NCBI GenBank assembly: GCA_946415315.1
Contig: CAMKRZ010000016.1
Location: 1-64,000, forward strand
From: an uncultured Lachnoclostridium sp.
GTDB lineage: Bacteria; Bacillota; Clostridia; Lachnospirales; Lachnospiraceae
Length of the DNA: 64,000 nt
Direction of reading: 5' to 3'
Position 1 is the stretch's first letter; each line of letters starts with the position of its first letter. The position numbers and the translations under genes are program-made. Positions 1-9,643 of the stretch are shown piece by piece. Below the pieces are notes generated by a model. It worked only from the letters and a program-made list of their open reading frames with translations, was not told where the DNA came from and made no database searches.

Positions 1-2246
1 TGCTGCTTCGGCTCTTCCTGCTGCTTCGGTTCTTCCTTTTGCCCGGGTTCGACGGCAGCCGCCTTCACGGTAAACTGAATACTTACCGGGTCCGCATTGT
101 TAGTGAAAAATGCCGTCGCGGTGTATTGGCCGAGCTCCAATGTCTCAAGATAATCACCTTTAAGGGTAACGATCAAACTGCCGTGTGTGAAGGTATAATT
201 TTCCGAGGAAAGGTCCTCACCTTCAATCTGAACCTTGTCAGAATTGTCGTACGGATCATCATTTTCAGTACCCACGATCCGGAACGCGATCGGAGTCAGA
301 GACCCCTTAACATATTCGTAAGTGCCGGATACTGCCGAGTAAGAACTCTTCTGCTCTTCCTTTTGCTCTTCCTTAGGCCCTTCCTTCTGCTCTTCCTTCT
401 GCTCTTCCTTAGGCTCTTCCTTTGGCTCTTCCTTTGGCTCCTTCTTTTGGAATGTCGCAGTATATACCGCGTCGCCCGTCACAGCAGTGATTTCCGGTGT
501 CCATCCCGTAAACTCATAGTCTTCTCCGATGCTCGGATCATCATGAGCAGGAGTATCGCCGTAGGCAACACTCACATGGTCGATCTCCGTCTCGGCATCA
601 AGCATCCAGGTTACGGTATATTCGCGATCCGAATCCCCGTAGCATGCAACATACGTCGCATCAGCGGACACGGCAGGGATAACATTCTCTTTGCCGTCAT
701 ACAGGATCGCCTCCTCATCGTCGAGATCCTTAAGATTCTTCCATCCGATAAACGAAAAATCCTTCGATTCTGACGATCCCTTCGTCGGAACCTCCGACGG
801 CTCGACCACGGTCTCACCTTCCAGGTAACGTGTCGTTTCCAGCAGGACAGTCTCTCCGTCCTCGTCGACAAATGTCACGCCGAACTGCTTGCTGAACACC
901 GCCTCGTACACGACATCCTTCGTCACCATCGGAAGCTTGTCGTTTGTATATACAACCGCGTTCTCGTCACCGTTTTCCGTCCAACCGGTCCAGACAAACG
1001 TGAACTCATCGTCCGCTTTCGCCGGCGCTTCACCGGTATATTTCGGCGTTGCACCACCCACGTATTTCTCGGTTTTCTTGACTACCTCACCGTTCTCTTC
1101 CCACGTGAACGTAACGGTGTGCGCCTTCTTCGACTTGTGAAGCGTGGCCTTATAGTTGCGATGATACAGTTTGGTATCATTGGAGGTGATCCCCTCCCAC
1201 TCTTCGCCGAGCCAACCGGCACTGTCCGTGAACCAATTCGGATCTTTGTGGATCTGCGCGTTCAGAGCGATTTCCACCGTGGCATCAACGGTATAGTACG
1301 GTGTAAAATAATTCTTGTCCTCGGGAACATAGTCCGAATCACGATACACGTAAGTGACACCGTCGATCGTGATATCCTGTTTCGAAAAATCATAGTCATC
1401 TTCGACGATGTTGCTCTTCTCGGAGTATTTCCAGCTTTTCTCGGCAAGCTGTGCAAGCGGTGCCCAGATTTTGGAAACAACCGGAAGACGATAGTACTTG
1501 TTTCCGATCTTCAGGAAATTGTACAGATTCTGCTGCTCACAAAGCTGAACAATGTAATCCCGGTGGAAGCTATCGACATTCATATTGGCGTCGTCCCATG
1601 TCTCTGCATCGACCAGAACATTGTAAAGGTCAACTCCGCCGATGTACCTCTTCTTGGCGAACACGATCGAGGTATCGGTAGTAGGCTCCGTCGCAAAATA
1701 CCCGGCATATACTTCCTTCCGAGTCTCCTCGTCCATCACGAAGTACCGCTTCATCTCCGGATAGCGCTTTGTGTACTCCTGACCTTCTAACGTGTACTGA
1801 TACTCAAAGATCTCCTCGTCGAAGGCATACACCTCAGTGCGGAAATCAGATGCATCCATGCTCACGTTGCGTCTGTTGCTGTACGTCACACCATCGCGCT
1901 CTTCCATCTGCTTGATGAAATCCGTGGCCGAGAGCTTTGTCCAGACTTCTGTCTTGCGCAGACGTCCCCACTCGCCGTTGATCTTGGCGAAATTGTACAG
2001 AACACTCTTGTGCTCATCTGTCAGATACTGCTCATCCGTCAGCTCGCCTTCCCAAACCGGCTCTTTTCCCAACTCCTCCGCGGCAGGCGAAATCTCCCCT
2101 TCCGCGTCTGCTTTTGCCGTTATCTTCTCGGATAAACGGCGCCCGATTGTCGCTGCAAGATCGGTAAATCCGTTGCTTGCAACAGCAATACAAGCCGCAA
2201 GAAGAATCACAGCGATCCTTCTTGCAATACTGCCTTTTTTCTTCAT
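1..2246 (-). CDS. Secreted surface protein with InlB-type repeats (3' end outside window)
   Basis: Reading on the minus strand from ATG at 2246, the frame stays open to base 1, so the protein is cut after about 748 codons. The start follows AAAGGGGCG at a normal distance. The first about 30 residues (MKKKGSIARRIAVILLAAC) are a signal peptide or anchor. Residues about 60-340 are a region I do not recognise. From about residue 380 come three beta-repeat modules of the Listeria-Bacteroides/InlB B-repeat kind, the last containing VTWMLDAETE and FTGWTPEITAVTGDAVYTA. A Lys-Glu-Pro-rich spacer made of KEEP and KEEQ units follows, then an Ig-like module resembling X2 domains (YEYVKGSLTPIAF, LSSENYTFTHGSLIV), then a second KEEPKQQ spacer at the cut. 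Cell-wall or extracellular location is inferred; the substrate is unknown. A C-terminal anchor, if present, is outside the window. Confidence 0.8.
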   Translation of the reverse strand, partial: MKKKGSIARRIAVILLAACIAVASNGFTDLAATIGRRLSEKITAKADAEGEISPAAEELGKEPVWEGELTDEQYLTDEHKSVLYNFAKINGEWGRLRKTEVWTKLSATDFIKQMEERDGVTYSNRRNVSMDASDFRTEVYAFDEEIFEYQYTLEGQEYTKRYPEMKRYFVMDEETRKEVYAGYFATEPTTDTSIVFAKKRYIGGVDLYNVLVDAETWDDANMNVDSFHRDYIVQLCEQQNLYNFLKIGNKYYRLPVVSKIWAPLAQLAEKSWKYSEKSNIVEDDYDFSKQDITIDGVTYVYRDSDYVPEDKNYFTPYYTVDATVEIALNAQIHKDPNWFTDSAGWLGEEWEGITSNDTKLYHRNYKATLHKSKKAHTVTFTWEENGEVVKKTEKYVGGATPKYTGEAPAKADDEFTFVWTGWTENGDENAVVYTNDKLPMVTKDVVYEAVFSKQFGVTFVDEDGETVLLETTRYLEGETVVEPSEVPTKGSSESKDFSFIGWKNLKDLDDEEAILYDGKENVIPAVSADATYVACYGDSDREYTVTWMLDAETEIDHVSVAYGDTPAHDDPSIGEDYEFTGWTPEITAVTGDAVYTATFQKKEPKEEPKEEPKEEQKEEQKEGPKEEQKEEQKSSYSAVSGTYEYVKGSLTPIAFRIVGTENDDPYDNSDKVQIEGEDLSSENYTFTHGSLIVTLKGDYLETLELGQYTATAFFTNNADPVSIQFTVKAAAVEPGQKEEPKQQEEPKQ

Positions 2247-2326
2247 AGCTATACGCCCCTTTGTTATTACTTTCGGCGCGAGGCACTTCCAACCTCGTCA
2301 TGCGCCGTTTTTACCACAACGCTCCT

Positions 2327-2355
2327 ATGTTAACGCTAACGAGGCCGATTGTCAA
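2327..2355 (-). promoter_or_regulatory. Sigma-A-type promoter of the surface protein gene
   Basis: On the minus strand TTGACA (2350-2355) is followed after 17 bp by TAACAT (2327-2332). A near-palindrome GTTAACGCTAAC (2329-2340) overlaps the -10 box and could be an operator. Confidence 0.6.
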
Positions 2356-2395
2356 CAAGAAAACACATCTTTCGTATATTTATAATAAAATACGA

Positions 2396-2433
2396 CAAAA
2401 AAGCGACATTCTCCTTTTTAGGAAAATGTCGCT
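2396..2433 (-). terminator. Rho-independent terminator of glgP
   Basis: Stem AGCGACATT (2402-2410) pairs with AATGTCGCT (2425-2433). On the minus strand the hairpin is followed by a run of seven T. It lies 40 bp after the glgP stop. Confidence 0.8.
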
Positions 2434-2473
2434 CATGGTTTTTTGATAATATTTATTCACCAATTCGGATGTG

Positions 2474-4924
2474 TTACAGCTCCACCGTCACCTTCTCGAG
2501 ATGCCAGATGTCACGCACATACTCCTCGATCGTACGGTCCGAAGTGAATTTGCCGGACTTGGCAACGTTGAGGATAGCCATCTTCGCCCAGCGGTCCTCA
2601 TCGCGATACGCTTCCTCAACACGCTGCTGTGCTGCCTCGTAGGAACGGAAGTCTTTGAGGATGAAGTACTGATCCGCACGCTCGCCGCCGTTGCGGTCAA
2701 GAAGCGAGTTGTACAGTTCGCGGAACTGCTCCGGATCCTCCGGCGAGTAGAAGCCGTTGACGAGCTGCGTCAACACCTGACGGATGTCCTGATCGGTGTT
2801 GTAGATGTCGCGCGGGTTGTAACCGCCGTTATTTTCATAATTGATGACTTCGTCGGAACTCAGACCGAAGATAAATGCGTTCTCCTCGCCGACCTCCTCG
2901 ACGATCTCCACGTTCGCACCGTCCATCGTACCGAGCGTCACAGCACCGTTCAGCATGAACTTCATGTTGCCGGTACCGGAAGCCTCCTTGCTGGCGGTGG
3001 AAATCTGCTCGGACACATCTGCAGCAGCGAAGATCCACTCTGCATTCGAGACACGATAGTTCTCGATAAAAACAACCTTCAGTTTGCCCTTGATGCTCCG
3101 GTCATTGTTGACCACATCGGCCACGCTGTTGATCAGCTTGATGATTGCCTTCGCGCGGCGGTAACCTGCGCTCGCCTTCGCGCCGAAGATAAATGTCCTC
3201 GGATAGAAATCCATATCGGGGTTCATGCGAAGCTTGTTGTACAGATGCATCACATGAAGGATATTCAGCAGCTGGCGCTTGTACTCATGCAGTCTCTTGA
3301 CCTGTACATCGAAGATTGAGCGGGGATCCACTTCAATTCCGTTGTGCTCTCTGATGTACTCAACAAGACGCAACTTGTTCTTGTATTTGATGTTCATGAA
3401 CTCGCGGCGGCAGCGCTCATCGTCCGCGTACACCGCAAGCTTGCCGATATGAGGCAGGTCGGTGATCCACTCGTCGCCGATCTTGCCGGTCACCCAGTTA
3501 GCAAGCAGCGGGTTGCCGTGCAGCAGGAAACGTCTCTGCGTGATACCGTTCGTCTTGTTGTTGAATTTCTCCGGCCAGAACTCGTAGAAGTCGCGAAGCT
3601 GCTCCTTCTTGAGAATCTCGGTGTGCAGTCTCGCAACACCGTTTACGGAAAATCCTGCAACGATTGCAAGGTTGGCCATGCGGATCTGACCGTCCATGAC
3701 AATGGCCATTTTCCGAATCTTGTCATAATTGCCCGGATAGCGCTGCTCAACCTGAGCCACAAAACGGCGATTGATTTCCTCAACAATCTGGTAAACACGT
3801 GGCAGCAGACGCGAGAAGAGTTCAATCGGCCATTTCTCGAGTGCCTCGGCCATGATCGTGTGGTTCGTGTATGCGCAACAACGGTTCGTGATGTCCCACG
3901 CCTCATCCCATGAGAGATAGTACTCATCCATGAGAATACGCATCAGTTCGGGCACCGTAACCGTCGGGTGCGTATCGTTGAGCTGGAAGACAACCTTCTC
4001 CGGCAGGCCGTGAATGTCGTCGTGGCGGGACATATACTTCTTCACCGCACGCTGGATGCTCGCCGAAACGAAGAAGTACTGTTGCTTCAGGCGGAGCTCC
4101 TTGCCTGCGTAGTGATTGTCATTCGGATACAGCACCTCGCAGATCAGACGCGCAAGGTTCTGCTGCTCCACGGCCTTGTGATAATCGCCGCGGTCGAAAC
4201 TCTCAAGGTTGAAATTGTCGATGGCTTCCGCATCCCAGATGCGCAGCGTGTCGACGACATTGTTGCCGTAACCGACGATCGGCATGTCATACGGGATCGC
4301 CATGACGGACTGATAATTTTCCTGCGTAAAATGCTCGCGTCCGTTCTCATCCTTCGAATACCGAACGTATCCTCCGAACTTGACCTCGCAGGCATACTCG
4401 GGACGCTTGATCTCGAAGGGGTTGCCCTCCTTTAACCAGTCATCCGGCTTCTCCACCTGATAACCGTCGCGAATGACCTGCTTGAACATACCGTACTTAT
4501 AGCGAATGCCGCAGCCGTATGCAGGATAACCGAGCGTTGCCAGCGAATCCAGGAAGCACGCCGCGAGACGTCCGAGACCGCCGTTGCCAAGTGCTGCATC
4601 AGGCTCCTGATCCTCGATCGTGTCAAGGTCAAGGCCGAGTTCTTCGAGTGCCTTGCGGATCTCCTTGTTGGCTTTTAAGTTGATGATATTGTTGCCGAGC
4701 GCACGGCCCATGAGAAACTCCATGGACAGATAGTACACTGTCTTCGCGTCCTGTTTCTCAAACTCCGCCTGGCTCGCTGCCCAGCGGTCTACGATGTAGT
4801 CTTTCACGGCAAATGCTACCGCAGAATAGATCTGCTGCTGCGAAGCATCTTCCACCGTACGGCGGTAGAATGTCTTCAGGTAGTCCTGCACGCTCTTTTT
4901 GAACTCTTTCTTGTTGATAACCAT
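2474..4924 (-). CDS. glgP: Glycogen/starch phosphorylase
   Basis: This 816-residue protein has the usual length for family GT35. It releases glucose-1-phosphate from glycogen or maltodextrin with phosphate, using pyridoxal phosphate. The PLP site motif GTGNMKFMLNGA is present near residue 650, preceded by KEASG, and the N-terminal MEFLMGRALGNN and NGGLGRLAACF blocks typical of the family are intact. It stands alone between its own promoter region and a terminator, so it is probably monocistronic. glgP and malP cannot be separated by eye, but the absence of maltose genes next to it makes glycogen turnover the simpler reading. The protein is cytoplasmic. Confidence 0.95.
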   Translation of the reverse strand: MVINKKEFKKSVQDYLKTFYRRTVEDASQQQIYSAVAFAVKDYIVDRWAASQAEFEKQDAKTVYYLSMEFLMGRALGNNIINLKANKEIRKALEELGLDLDTIEDQEPDAALGNGGLGRLAACFLDSLATLGYPAYGCGIRYKYGMFKQVIRDGYQVEKPDDWLKEGNPFEIKRPEYACEVKFGGYVRYSKDENGREHFTQENYQSVMAIPYDMPIVGYGNNVVDTLRIWDAEAIDNFNLESFDRGDYHKAVEQQNLARLICEVLYPNDNHYAGKELRLKQQYFFVSASIQRAVKKYMSRHDDIHGLPEKVVFQLNDTHPTVTVPELMRILMDEYYLSWDEAWDITNRCCAYTNHTIMAEALEKWPIELFSRLLPRVYQIVEEINRRFVAQVEQRYPGNYDKIRKMAIVMDGQIRMANLAIVAGFSVNGVARLHTEILKKEQLRDFYEFWPEKFNNKTNGITQRRFLLHGNPLLANWVTGKIGDEWITDLPHIGKLAVYADDERCRREFMNIKYKNKLRLVEYIREHNGIEVDPRSIFDVQVKRLHEYKRQLLNILHVMHLYNKLRMNPDMDFYPRTFIFGAKASAGYRRAKAIIKLINSVADVVNNDRSIKGKLKVVFIENYRVSNAEWIFAAADVSEQISTASKEASGTGNMKFMLNGAVTLGTMDGANVEIVEEVGEENAFIFGLSSDEVINYENNGGYNPRDIYNTDQDIRQVLTQLVNGFYSPEDPEQFRELYNSLLDRNGGERADQYFILKDFRSYEAAQQRVEEAYRDEDRWAKMAILNVAKSGKFTSDRTIEEYVRDIWHLEKVTVEL

Positions 4925-5076
4925 GTAGTCCTCTTTTCCGCATGATGCACAGTCTCAGTAATCTCCGATTATCATTACCGGACTGATCCGTTCATGAGAC
5001 CGCCCTGTCTTCGCTTCTGCTTCCTCTTTCCGTTTCGGAAAGAACCGTTGTTTCAGGGCTGAGCGCCATGCCTTTT

Positions 5077-5120
5077 CATGCACACTTTCATGCACAAAGT
5101 TGTGAATAGTATAGCACAAC
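5077..5120 (-). promoter_or_regulatory. Candidate glgP promoter with operator-like repeats
   Basis: A minus-strand TATACT -10 box lies inside an inverted repeat GTTGTG (5099-5104) / CACAAC (5115-5120). Two direct copies of CATGCACA at 5077-5084 and 5089-5096 follow it downstream in the leader. The -35 box is poor, which would suit an activated or LacI-type regulated promoter. The rest of the 440-bp gap 4925-5364 holds only this region and the terminator at 5287. Confidence 0.4.
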
Positions 5121-5286
5121 TTCCGTGTTACGAAAAGACAAAGTTTCCGCAAATACAGTGCTTTTTTTGTACAATATGCGAACATAACGGATATTTTCCG
5201 ATATTGCTTCCGACGACGTTTTATCTCCTTCTTTTCATTCGTAATGAAACACTGCGCGGACTCATGTCTTCCCAACTTATCAAACG

Positions 5287-5316
5287 AAAAAGTCGCCTTC
5301 TCCGAAGAGAGGCGAC
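5287..5316 (-). terminator. Terminator of the sugar ABC operon
   Basis: GTCGCC (5292-5297) pairs with GGCGAC (5311-5316). On the minus strand the stem is followed by TTTTTCG. It lies about 50 bp after the stop of the last permease gene. Confidence 0.75.
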
Positions 5317-5364
5317 ATTTTCGAAAAGGACCTTAGTCCCTGATATTCCATTTCAAATGCAACG

Positions 5365-6231
5365 TCAACCCTTGATTGCACCGGCAATGAAACTTTCCTG
5401 AATACGTCTGCTGAGCAGAATGTATGCGATAACCGTAGGAACCGTAGCAATCGTCAGAGCCGCACCGACAGAACCCCAGCTTGTGGTAAATGTACCGACC
5501 AACTGTTGGATACCAACAGGGATCGTGAAAAGGTACGATTTGTCGATGAAGATCGTTGCAAAAATGAGCTCGTTCCAGCACTGCATGAATGTGTAAATAC
5601 TTACCGTAGCTACTGCAGGCTTCATAAGAGGTACAATAACCTTGAAGAAAACACGTGCGCGGCCGCAACCGTCGATGTACGCTGCTTCATCCAATTCTTT
5701 TGGTATCTCTGTCATGAAACCGGCGCAGATTAGTATACCCATCGCCAACGCAAATGCCGAATACGGAAGGATCATTGCGAAATAAGATTCACGAAGCTTC
5801 AGCTTGTTCAGAACAACGAAGATCGGAACGATAGAGGACTGTACCGGGATCGTAATTCCGAGAAGGAAAATCTTGTGCATCAATCCTGCGCCTCTCCAGC
5901 GAATACGCGTGAGTGCATACGTAGCCATGCTGGCAGCAACCAGCGTGATCAGAATCGTTGCAAACGCAACGATGATACTGTTGAGGTAGTTTCTTCCGAT
6001 GTTACCGACTCGCATTGCGGTTTTGTAGTTCTCCCACGCCCACTCCTTCGGAAGACCGAACTTGTTGGTGTAGACTTCAGTATCGTTCTTTAAGGAGAAC
6101 AAAACCATCCAGTACAACGGATACAAGTTCACAAGAGTCCAGATGGAAAGAAGGATCCAGATGATAACATTGGCCACCTTACCGTTGGACTGACTAACCT
6201 GATAATCACTTAAATTTTTCGACTTCGCCAT
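5365..6231 (-). CDS. Sugar ABC transporter permease, MalG/MsmG type
   Basis: Inner-membrane permease subunit of a CUT1-type carbohydrate importer, about 288 residues with six predicted membrane spans. The EAA loop that docks the ATPase reads EAAYIDGCGRARVFFKVIVP near residue 190. I chose ATG at 6231 rather than one 18 bp upstream because AGGGGTG sits at the right distance before it. The start lies 4 bp after the stop of the partner permease, so the two are translationally linked. No ATPase gene is present in the operon, as is common in Firmicutes where one MsmK-like ATPase serves several importers. The substrate is not determined by sequence; oligosaccharides are likely. Confidence 0.9.
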   Translation of the reverse strand: MAKSKNLSDYQVSQSNGKVANVIIWILLSIWTLVNLYPLYWMVLFSLKNDTEVYTNKFGLPKEWAWENYKTAMRVGNIGRNYLNSIIVAFATILITLVAASMATYALTRIRWRGAGLMHKIFLLGITIPVQSSIVPIFVVLNKLKLRESYFAMILPYSAFALAMGILICAGFMTEIPKELDEAAYIDGCGRARVFFKVIVPLMKPAVATVSIYTFMQCWNELIFATIFIDKSYLFTIPVGIQQLVGTFTTSWGSVGAALTIATVPTVIAYILLSRRIQESFIAGAIKG

Positions 6232-6235
6232 GATA

Positions 6236-7153
6236 TCACCCCTTTGCATCTCTGTCGCGGAACAGAAGATTAATCAATAACGCGAAGAAGAAACACAGCA
6301 CAATCAGAACCATTGCAATCGCACTACCGATACCGTACTTCATACGGTTTGAGAGGAAGTCATGCAACACGGTACTGGGAACGGCTGCTGCCTGTGTCTT
6401 GATACCCTGCGGCGCCATGACGGCAACAAGGTCATAAGACTTCAGGGAACCTGTTACAGCGAAAATAACGCTGACCTTCAACACCTGCTTCATCGACGGG
6501 ATTACAACATAGCGATCAACCTGCCAGTTCGTTGCACCGTCAATCTTAGCCGCTTCGCGAAGCTCCTTCGGAACGCTCTTGACGCCTGCATACATAAGAA
6601 GCATGTGATAACCGACATACTGCCACAACATCGGTATAAAGATAGCTATGAGTAACAGATTACCCTCGCTTTCTGCGAGCCAGTTTAGCGGTTCTTTCAG
6701 TATGCCTAAACCCGTCAAAATCGAATTGACAAGACCTTCAGAAGCGAAGATCTTCTGCCACAGACGACCGATAACCGTTGTGGAAATCAAAACCGGAAGG
6801 AAGAAAACCGAAAGGAAGAAGCGTTCTCCCCTGATTCCTCTTCCGAGCAAGAGGGCGAGTCCCAAGGAAAGCGGAAGCTGAAGGACAAGCGAAAGTCCGG
6901 CCAGAATAAAAACGTGCTTGACGGCCGCATTCATAGCGGGAACGCCAAATGCAAATGCATCAGGCTTCTTGAACAAGCTCAACGTCTTATAGTTCCCCCA
7001 ACCGACATAAATCTTTTCTCCGAGTCCGTCCCACTGGAAGAAACTATAGTAAGCGGACACGAAAAGCGGTGCGATCAGAATACCGACAAAAAGGAGCAAG
7101 CCGGGAAGAAGGAACAGAAAAACGGTCAACCCGTCTGTTTTTTTACTCTTCAT
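6236..7153 (-). CDS. Sugar ABC transporter permease, MalF/MsmF type
   Basis: Second permease of the same importer, 305 residues, six predicted spans, EAA loop EAAKIDGATNWQVDRYVVIP near residue 195. The short N-terminus with one leading hydrophobic helix (FLFLLPGLLLFVGILIAP) is typical of the MsmF/LacF group. AAAGGCAG precedes the ATG. It follows the binding-protein gene after an intercistronic hairpin and is nearly contiguous with the MalG-type partner. Confidence 0.9.
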   Translation of the reverse strand: MKSKKTDGLTVFLFLLPGLLLFVGILIAPLFVSAYYSFFQWDGLGEKIYVGWGNYKTLSLFKKPDAFAFGVPAMNAAVKHVFILAGLSLVLQLPLSLGLALLLGRGIRGERFFLSVFFLPVLISTTVIGRLWQKIFASEGLVNSILTGLGILKEPLNWLAESEGNLLLIAIFIPMLWQYVGYHMLLMYAGVKSVPKELREAAKIDGATNWQVDRYVVIPSMKQVLKVSVIFAVTGSLKSYDLVAVMAPQGIKTQAAAVPSTVLHDFLSNRMKYGIGSAIAMVLIVLCFFFALLINLLFRDRDAKG

Positions 7154-7179
7154 GATACTTCTGCCTTTCCGTAAAAGTA

Positions 7180-7211
7180 TGTGGCCTCCCCGCTATTGTG
7201 GAAAGGCCACA
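7180..7211 (-). promoter_or_regulatory. Intercistronic hairpin between binding protein and permease genes
   Basis: TGTGGCCT (7180-7187) pairs with AGGCCACA (7204-7211). The T-tract on the minus strand is weak, so partial termination or mRNA end protection is more likely than full stop. Such hairpins are known to keep the binding protein in excess over membrane subunits. Confidence 0.6.
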
Positions 7212-7241
7212 TTGTTTCACTGACTATTCAAGTTCTGAAAA

Positions 7242-8537
7242 TTACTGAAGAGCACTCTTCAGACCTGCGATGAAGTTAGCACCAGTGATCTGCTTGGAGA
7301 ATACCTTAGCAACTGCCTCAAGGTAGATATCCTTGGTATCAGCGGACATAGCCGTGTCACCGAAGAGTACAAGGTAGCTTGCATTGTTAACGATCTCGGA
7401 AACCTTCTTGGTAAGCTCGTTGATGTTATCCGTAGGATAATCAACCTTCCAAGCCGGAAGTCCGGAACCAGCAAGATAACCGTACTTGCAGATAAGCTGA
7501 CCAAGTTCGAACGTGTACTTAGCAACCGTCGAAGCATGCTTAGCAGAAGCTGCTACAGCAAGAGTATCGGACGGTCCACCAATAAGTTCGCCAAGCTTGG
7601 AAGCGCTAGAATCAACAACCGGGAACTCAGTAACCTTAACGCTCTTAATGAACTCGCCATCCTTAGCTTGAGCGAAGTCAGCGCAGTTCCAAGAACCGTT
7701 CTGATAGAAAGCGTAATCTCCGGCGATGAACTTCTTCTGAACTTCACCGTTGCTGAGGGTCTCAGCTGCAGGATCGAAGTAACCCTTGTCGATCATGCTC
7801 TGAAGCTTCTCAACGGAATCAGCGATCTTGTCATTGCCCCAAGTATCCTTAGCCTGGAATACATTGTCAAGCTTCTCACCACCCATGTTCTTAACCATGA
7901 GAGGCTCAAGGTACTCGGTTACACACCAAGTCTCACCACCAGCGCAACCGAACGGGATCTTACCTGTCTTTGCCTTGATGTCATCGCAGCACTTAAGGAG
8001 ATCATCGTAGGTCTGAGGAACATCGTCCCAGCCAGCTGCTTTCAGGATGTCCATGTTCGCAAAGAGAACAACAACGTTCAGAGTAAGCGGAACACCGTAC
8101 TTGTGACCATCATAGATCGTGTTACGGCACATCTTCTCATCAAGGCTGTTAGCAAACTCTTTGTAAGCATCGTCAAGGCAGTACACTCTACCGGTCTTAA
8201 CGAAGTCGCCGAGGAATGCGCAGGACCATGTGAAGAAAATGTCAGGCATGGAATCGCCCTGTACGGCGGTCTTAATCTTATCCTTGTAGGTCTGGTTCTC
8301 AAAAGCTTCCCAGTTCAGGGTAAGATTCTTGTGCATATTCTTGAGATCGGCAATAGCCTTCTCATAGGAAGCACGGTTAGAGTCTTTCTCAGTTGCGATA
8401 CACCACATGGAAACGGTCATATCGCCTTCGTAGATCGGCTCGGGAGTGGGTGTTGCAGTCGTGTTGTTCTTTCCACCACAAGCGCAGAGGGAAGCAACCA
8501 TCACGAGAGCAAGCACTGCTGCAAGAAATTTTTTCAT
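7242..8537 (-). CDS. Extracellular sugar-binding lipoprotein of ABC importer
   Basis: Family 1 solute-binding protein (SBP_bac_1/MalE fold), about 431 residues, tethered outside the membrane. The start MKKFLAAVLALVMVASLCAC follows AAGGAGG at five bases, which rules out the upstream in-frame ATG at 8639. The lipobox is LCAC, with a short Thr/Pro spacer after it. The body has the usual hallmarks: a DIFFTW-type segment near residue 100 and YAFYQNGSW near residue 280. It is the second gene of the operon and supplies ligand to the two permeases downstream. Ligand is unknown. Confidence 0.9.
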   Translation of the reverse strand: MKKFLAAVLALVMVASLCACGGKNNTTATPTPEPIYEGDMTVSMWCIATEKDSNRASYEKAIADLKNMHKNLTLNWEAFENQTYKDKIKTAVQGDSMPDIFFTWSCAFLGDFVKTGRVYCLDDAYKEFANSLDEKMCRNTIYDGHKYGVPLTLNVVVLFANMDILKAAGWDDVPQTYDDLLKCCDDIKAKTGKIPFGCAGGETWCVTEYLEPLMVKNMGGEKLDNVFQAKDTWGNDKIADSVEKLQSMIDKGYFDPAAETLSNGEVQKKFIAGDYAFYQNGSWNCADFAQAKDGEFIKSVKVTEFPVVDSSASKLGELIGGPSDTLAVAASAKHASTVAKYTFELGQLICKYGYLAGSGLPAWKVDYPTDNINELTKKVSEIVNNASYLVLFGDTAMSADTKDIYLEAVAKVFSKQITGANFIAGLKSALQ

Positions 8538-8635
8538 GACGTCCTCCTTAAAAAATTGGAATCTTTTTTCAGCTCTCGCTGATATATCGAAAGCGTTGCC
8601 GCTTACGATCAAAAATTGTCCGACCCCTGGATCGC

Positions 8636-9229
8636 TCACTGCGTGAACGGGATCATAACGAACGGATATCGCACTGTCATGACATCGTTCTCAATATGGT
8701 AGTAGAAAATGGTATCATCAAGATCTCTCTCATACACGAGCTTGACAGTGCCGGCATCCACATCCACGGAATAATGTCCGAAGAAAACTCCGTCCTCCTG
8801 AAATGTCTGGTTCGTGGTGAACTCAAAATAGTTACGTCCGCTCTCCCAAACTCCTACTACAGAAGGTCCGCTGTCCCCGTATGTGCGTTTGTATTCCCAA
8901 ATGTCATACAGAAGTCTTTTGCCGTTCTTTTCGCTGTACTCCAGCTCGAGTGTTGCACCGTTCTCATCGGTCAGCTTGTACATATTCTCCGCAGTCTCGT
9001 ATCTGACATACTCCGTGCCTTTGTACGATGCCGTTCCGTCCTTGCGGAGGATCAGTGCCGGAACTTTCTCGTCATAGCTGAAAGCCCACCACTCTTTAAC
9101 ATTGGAATCATCCAGCGTCGGTTTGACCGTGCTGTTATTCTTCGATCCGTTGCATCCCGTGCATATCATGCACATCGCACACACGAGAGCAAGTGCAATA
9201 ATACGAACGAATGTCTTTCTGATACTCAT
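8636..9229 (-). CDS. Small lipoprotein at the head of the sugar ABC operon
   Basis: A 197-residue protein with signal peptide and lipobox CTGC, followed by a probably all-beta domain with repeated short strands (WAFSYDEKVPALILRKDGT; VVGVWESGRNYFEFTTN), reminiscent of lipocalin-like lipoproteins. The start at 9229 (MSIRKTF) is preferred over a codon 27 bp upstream because AAGGAGAG precedes it, though at a long spacing. It ends 98 bp before the binding-protein gene and shares the promoter at 9334-9361, so a role in surface sugar handling is possible but unproven. Confidence 0.7.
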   Translation of the reverse strand: MSIRKTFVRIIALALVCAMCMICTGCNGSKNNSTVKPTLDDSNVKEWWAFSYDEKVPALILRKDGTASYKGTEYVRYETAENMYKLTDENGATLELEYSEKNGKRLLYDIWEYKRTYGDSGPSVVGVWESGRNYFEFTTNQTFQEDGVFFGHYSVDVDAGTVKLVYERDLDDTIFYYHIENDVMTVRYPFVMIPFTQ

Positions 9230-9333
9230 ATGTCGGCTGTCTCTCCTTGCCCACACCTTCTTATCGTAAAACGTAAAAGGTTTGTCCTGCCGGGTCTGAA
9301 GGGAAACTACTCAGCCCAACTTATACAAGATAA

Positions 9334-9361
9334 ATTATAACACTTTTCTCATCCGTTTCAA
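9334..9361 (-). promoter_or_regulatory. Promoter of the lipoprotein-sugar ABC operon
   Basis: TTGAAA (9356-9361) and TATAAT (9334-9339) with a 16-bp spacer on the minus strand. The remaining gap up to 9541 is AT-rich with no gene seen. Confidence 0.7.
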
Positions 9362-9541
9362 GCCCTATTTTTTACTTTTTATAGCACTATTTTGACATTT
9401 TAGGGGCATATTACACAAAAAAATGCTCATAACACGGCCCTGTGTTAGTGTACTTTGTCGCTTTTGACGAATGGAAACGGGTATCTCCTGCTTATTTGTC
9501 ATTCCTCCCGAAGCGTAGGCAAAAAACGGCAAGGATCTGCA

Positions 9542-9643
9542 TACAGTCCGGCTCGGAAGCCATTGCCAAACGCCTTACAGTCCGGCACGGAAGCCCTTAC
9601 CAAACGCTTTACAGTCCGGCGCGGAAACTCTTCATAAACGCCT
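9542..9643. repeat. 34-bp tandem repeat, three copies, spanning the kinase stop codon
   Basis: Units at 9542-9575, 9576-9609 and 9610-9643 each start TACAGTCCGGC and contain CGGAA and AAACGC. The third unit is the last codons of the FGGY kinase gene (FRAGL plus most of the stop codon); the other two are downstream copies that would encode the same tail in shifted frames. Confidence 0.85.
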
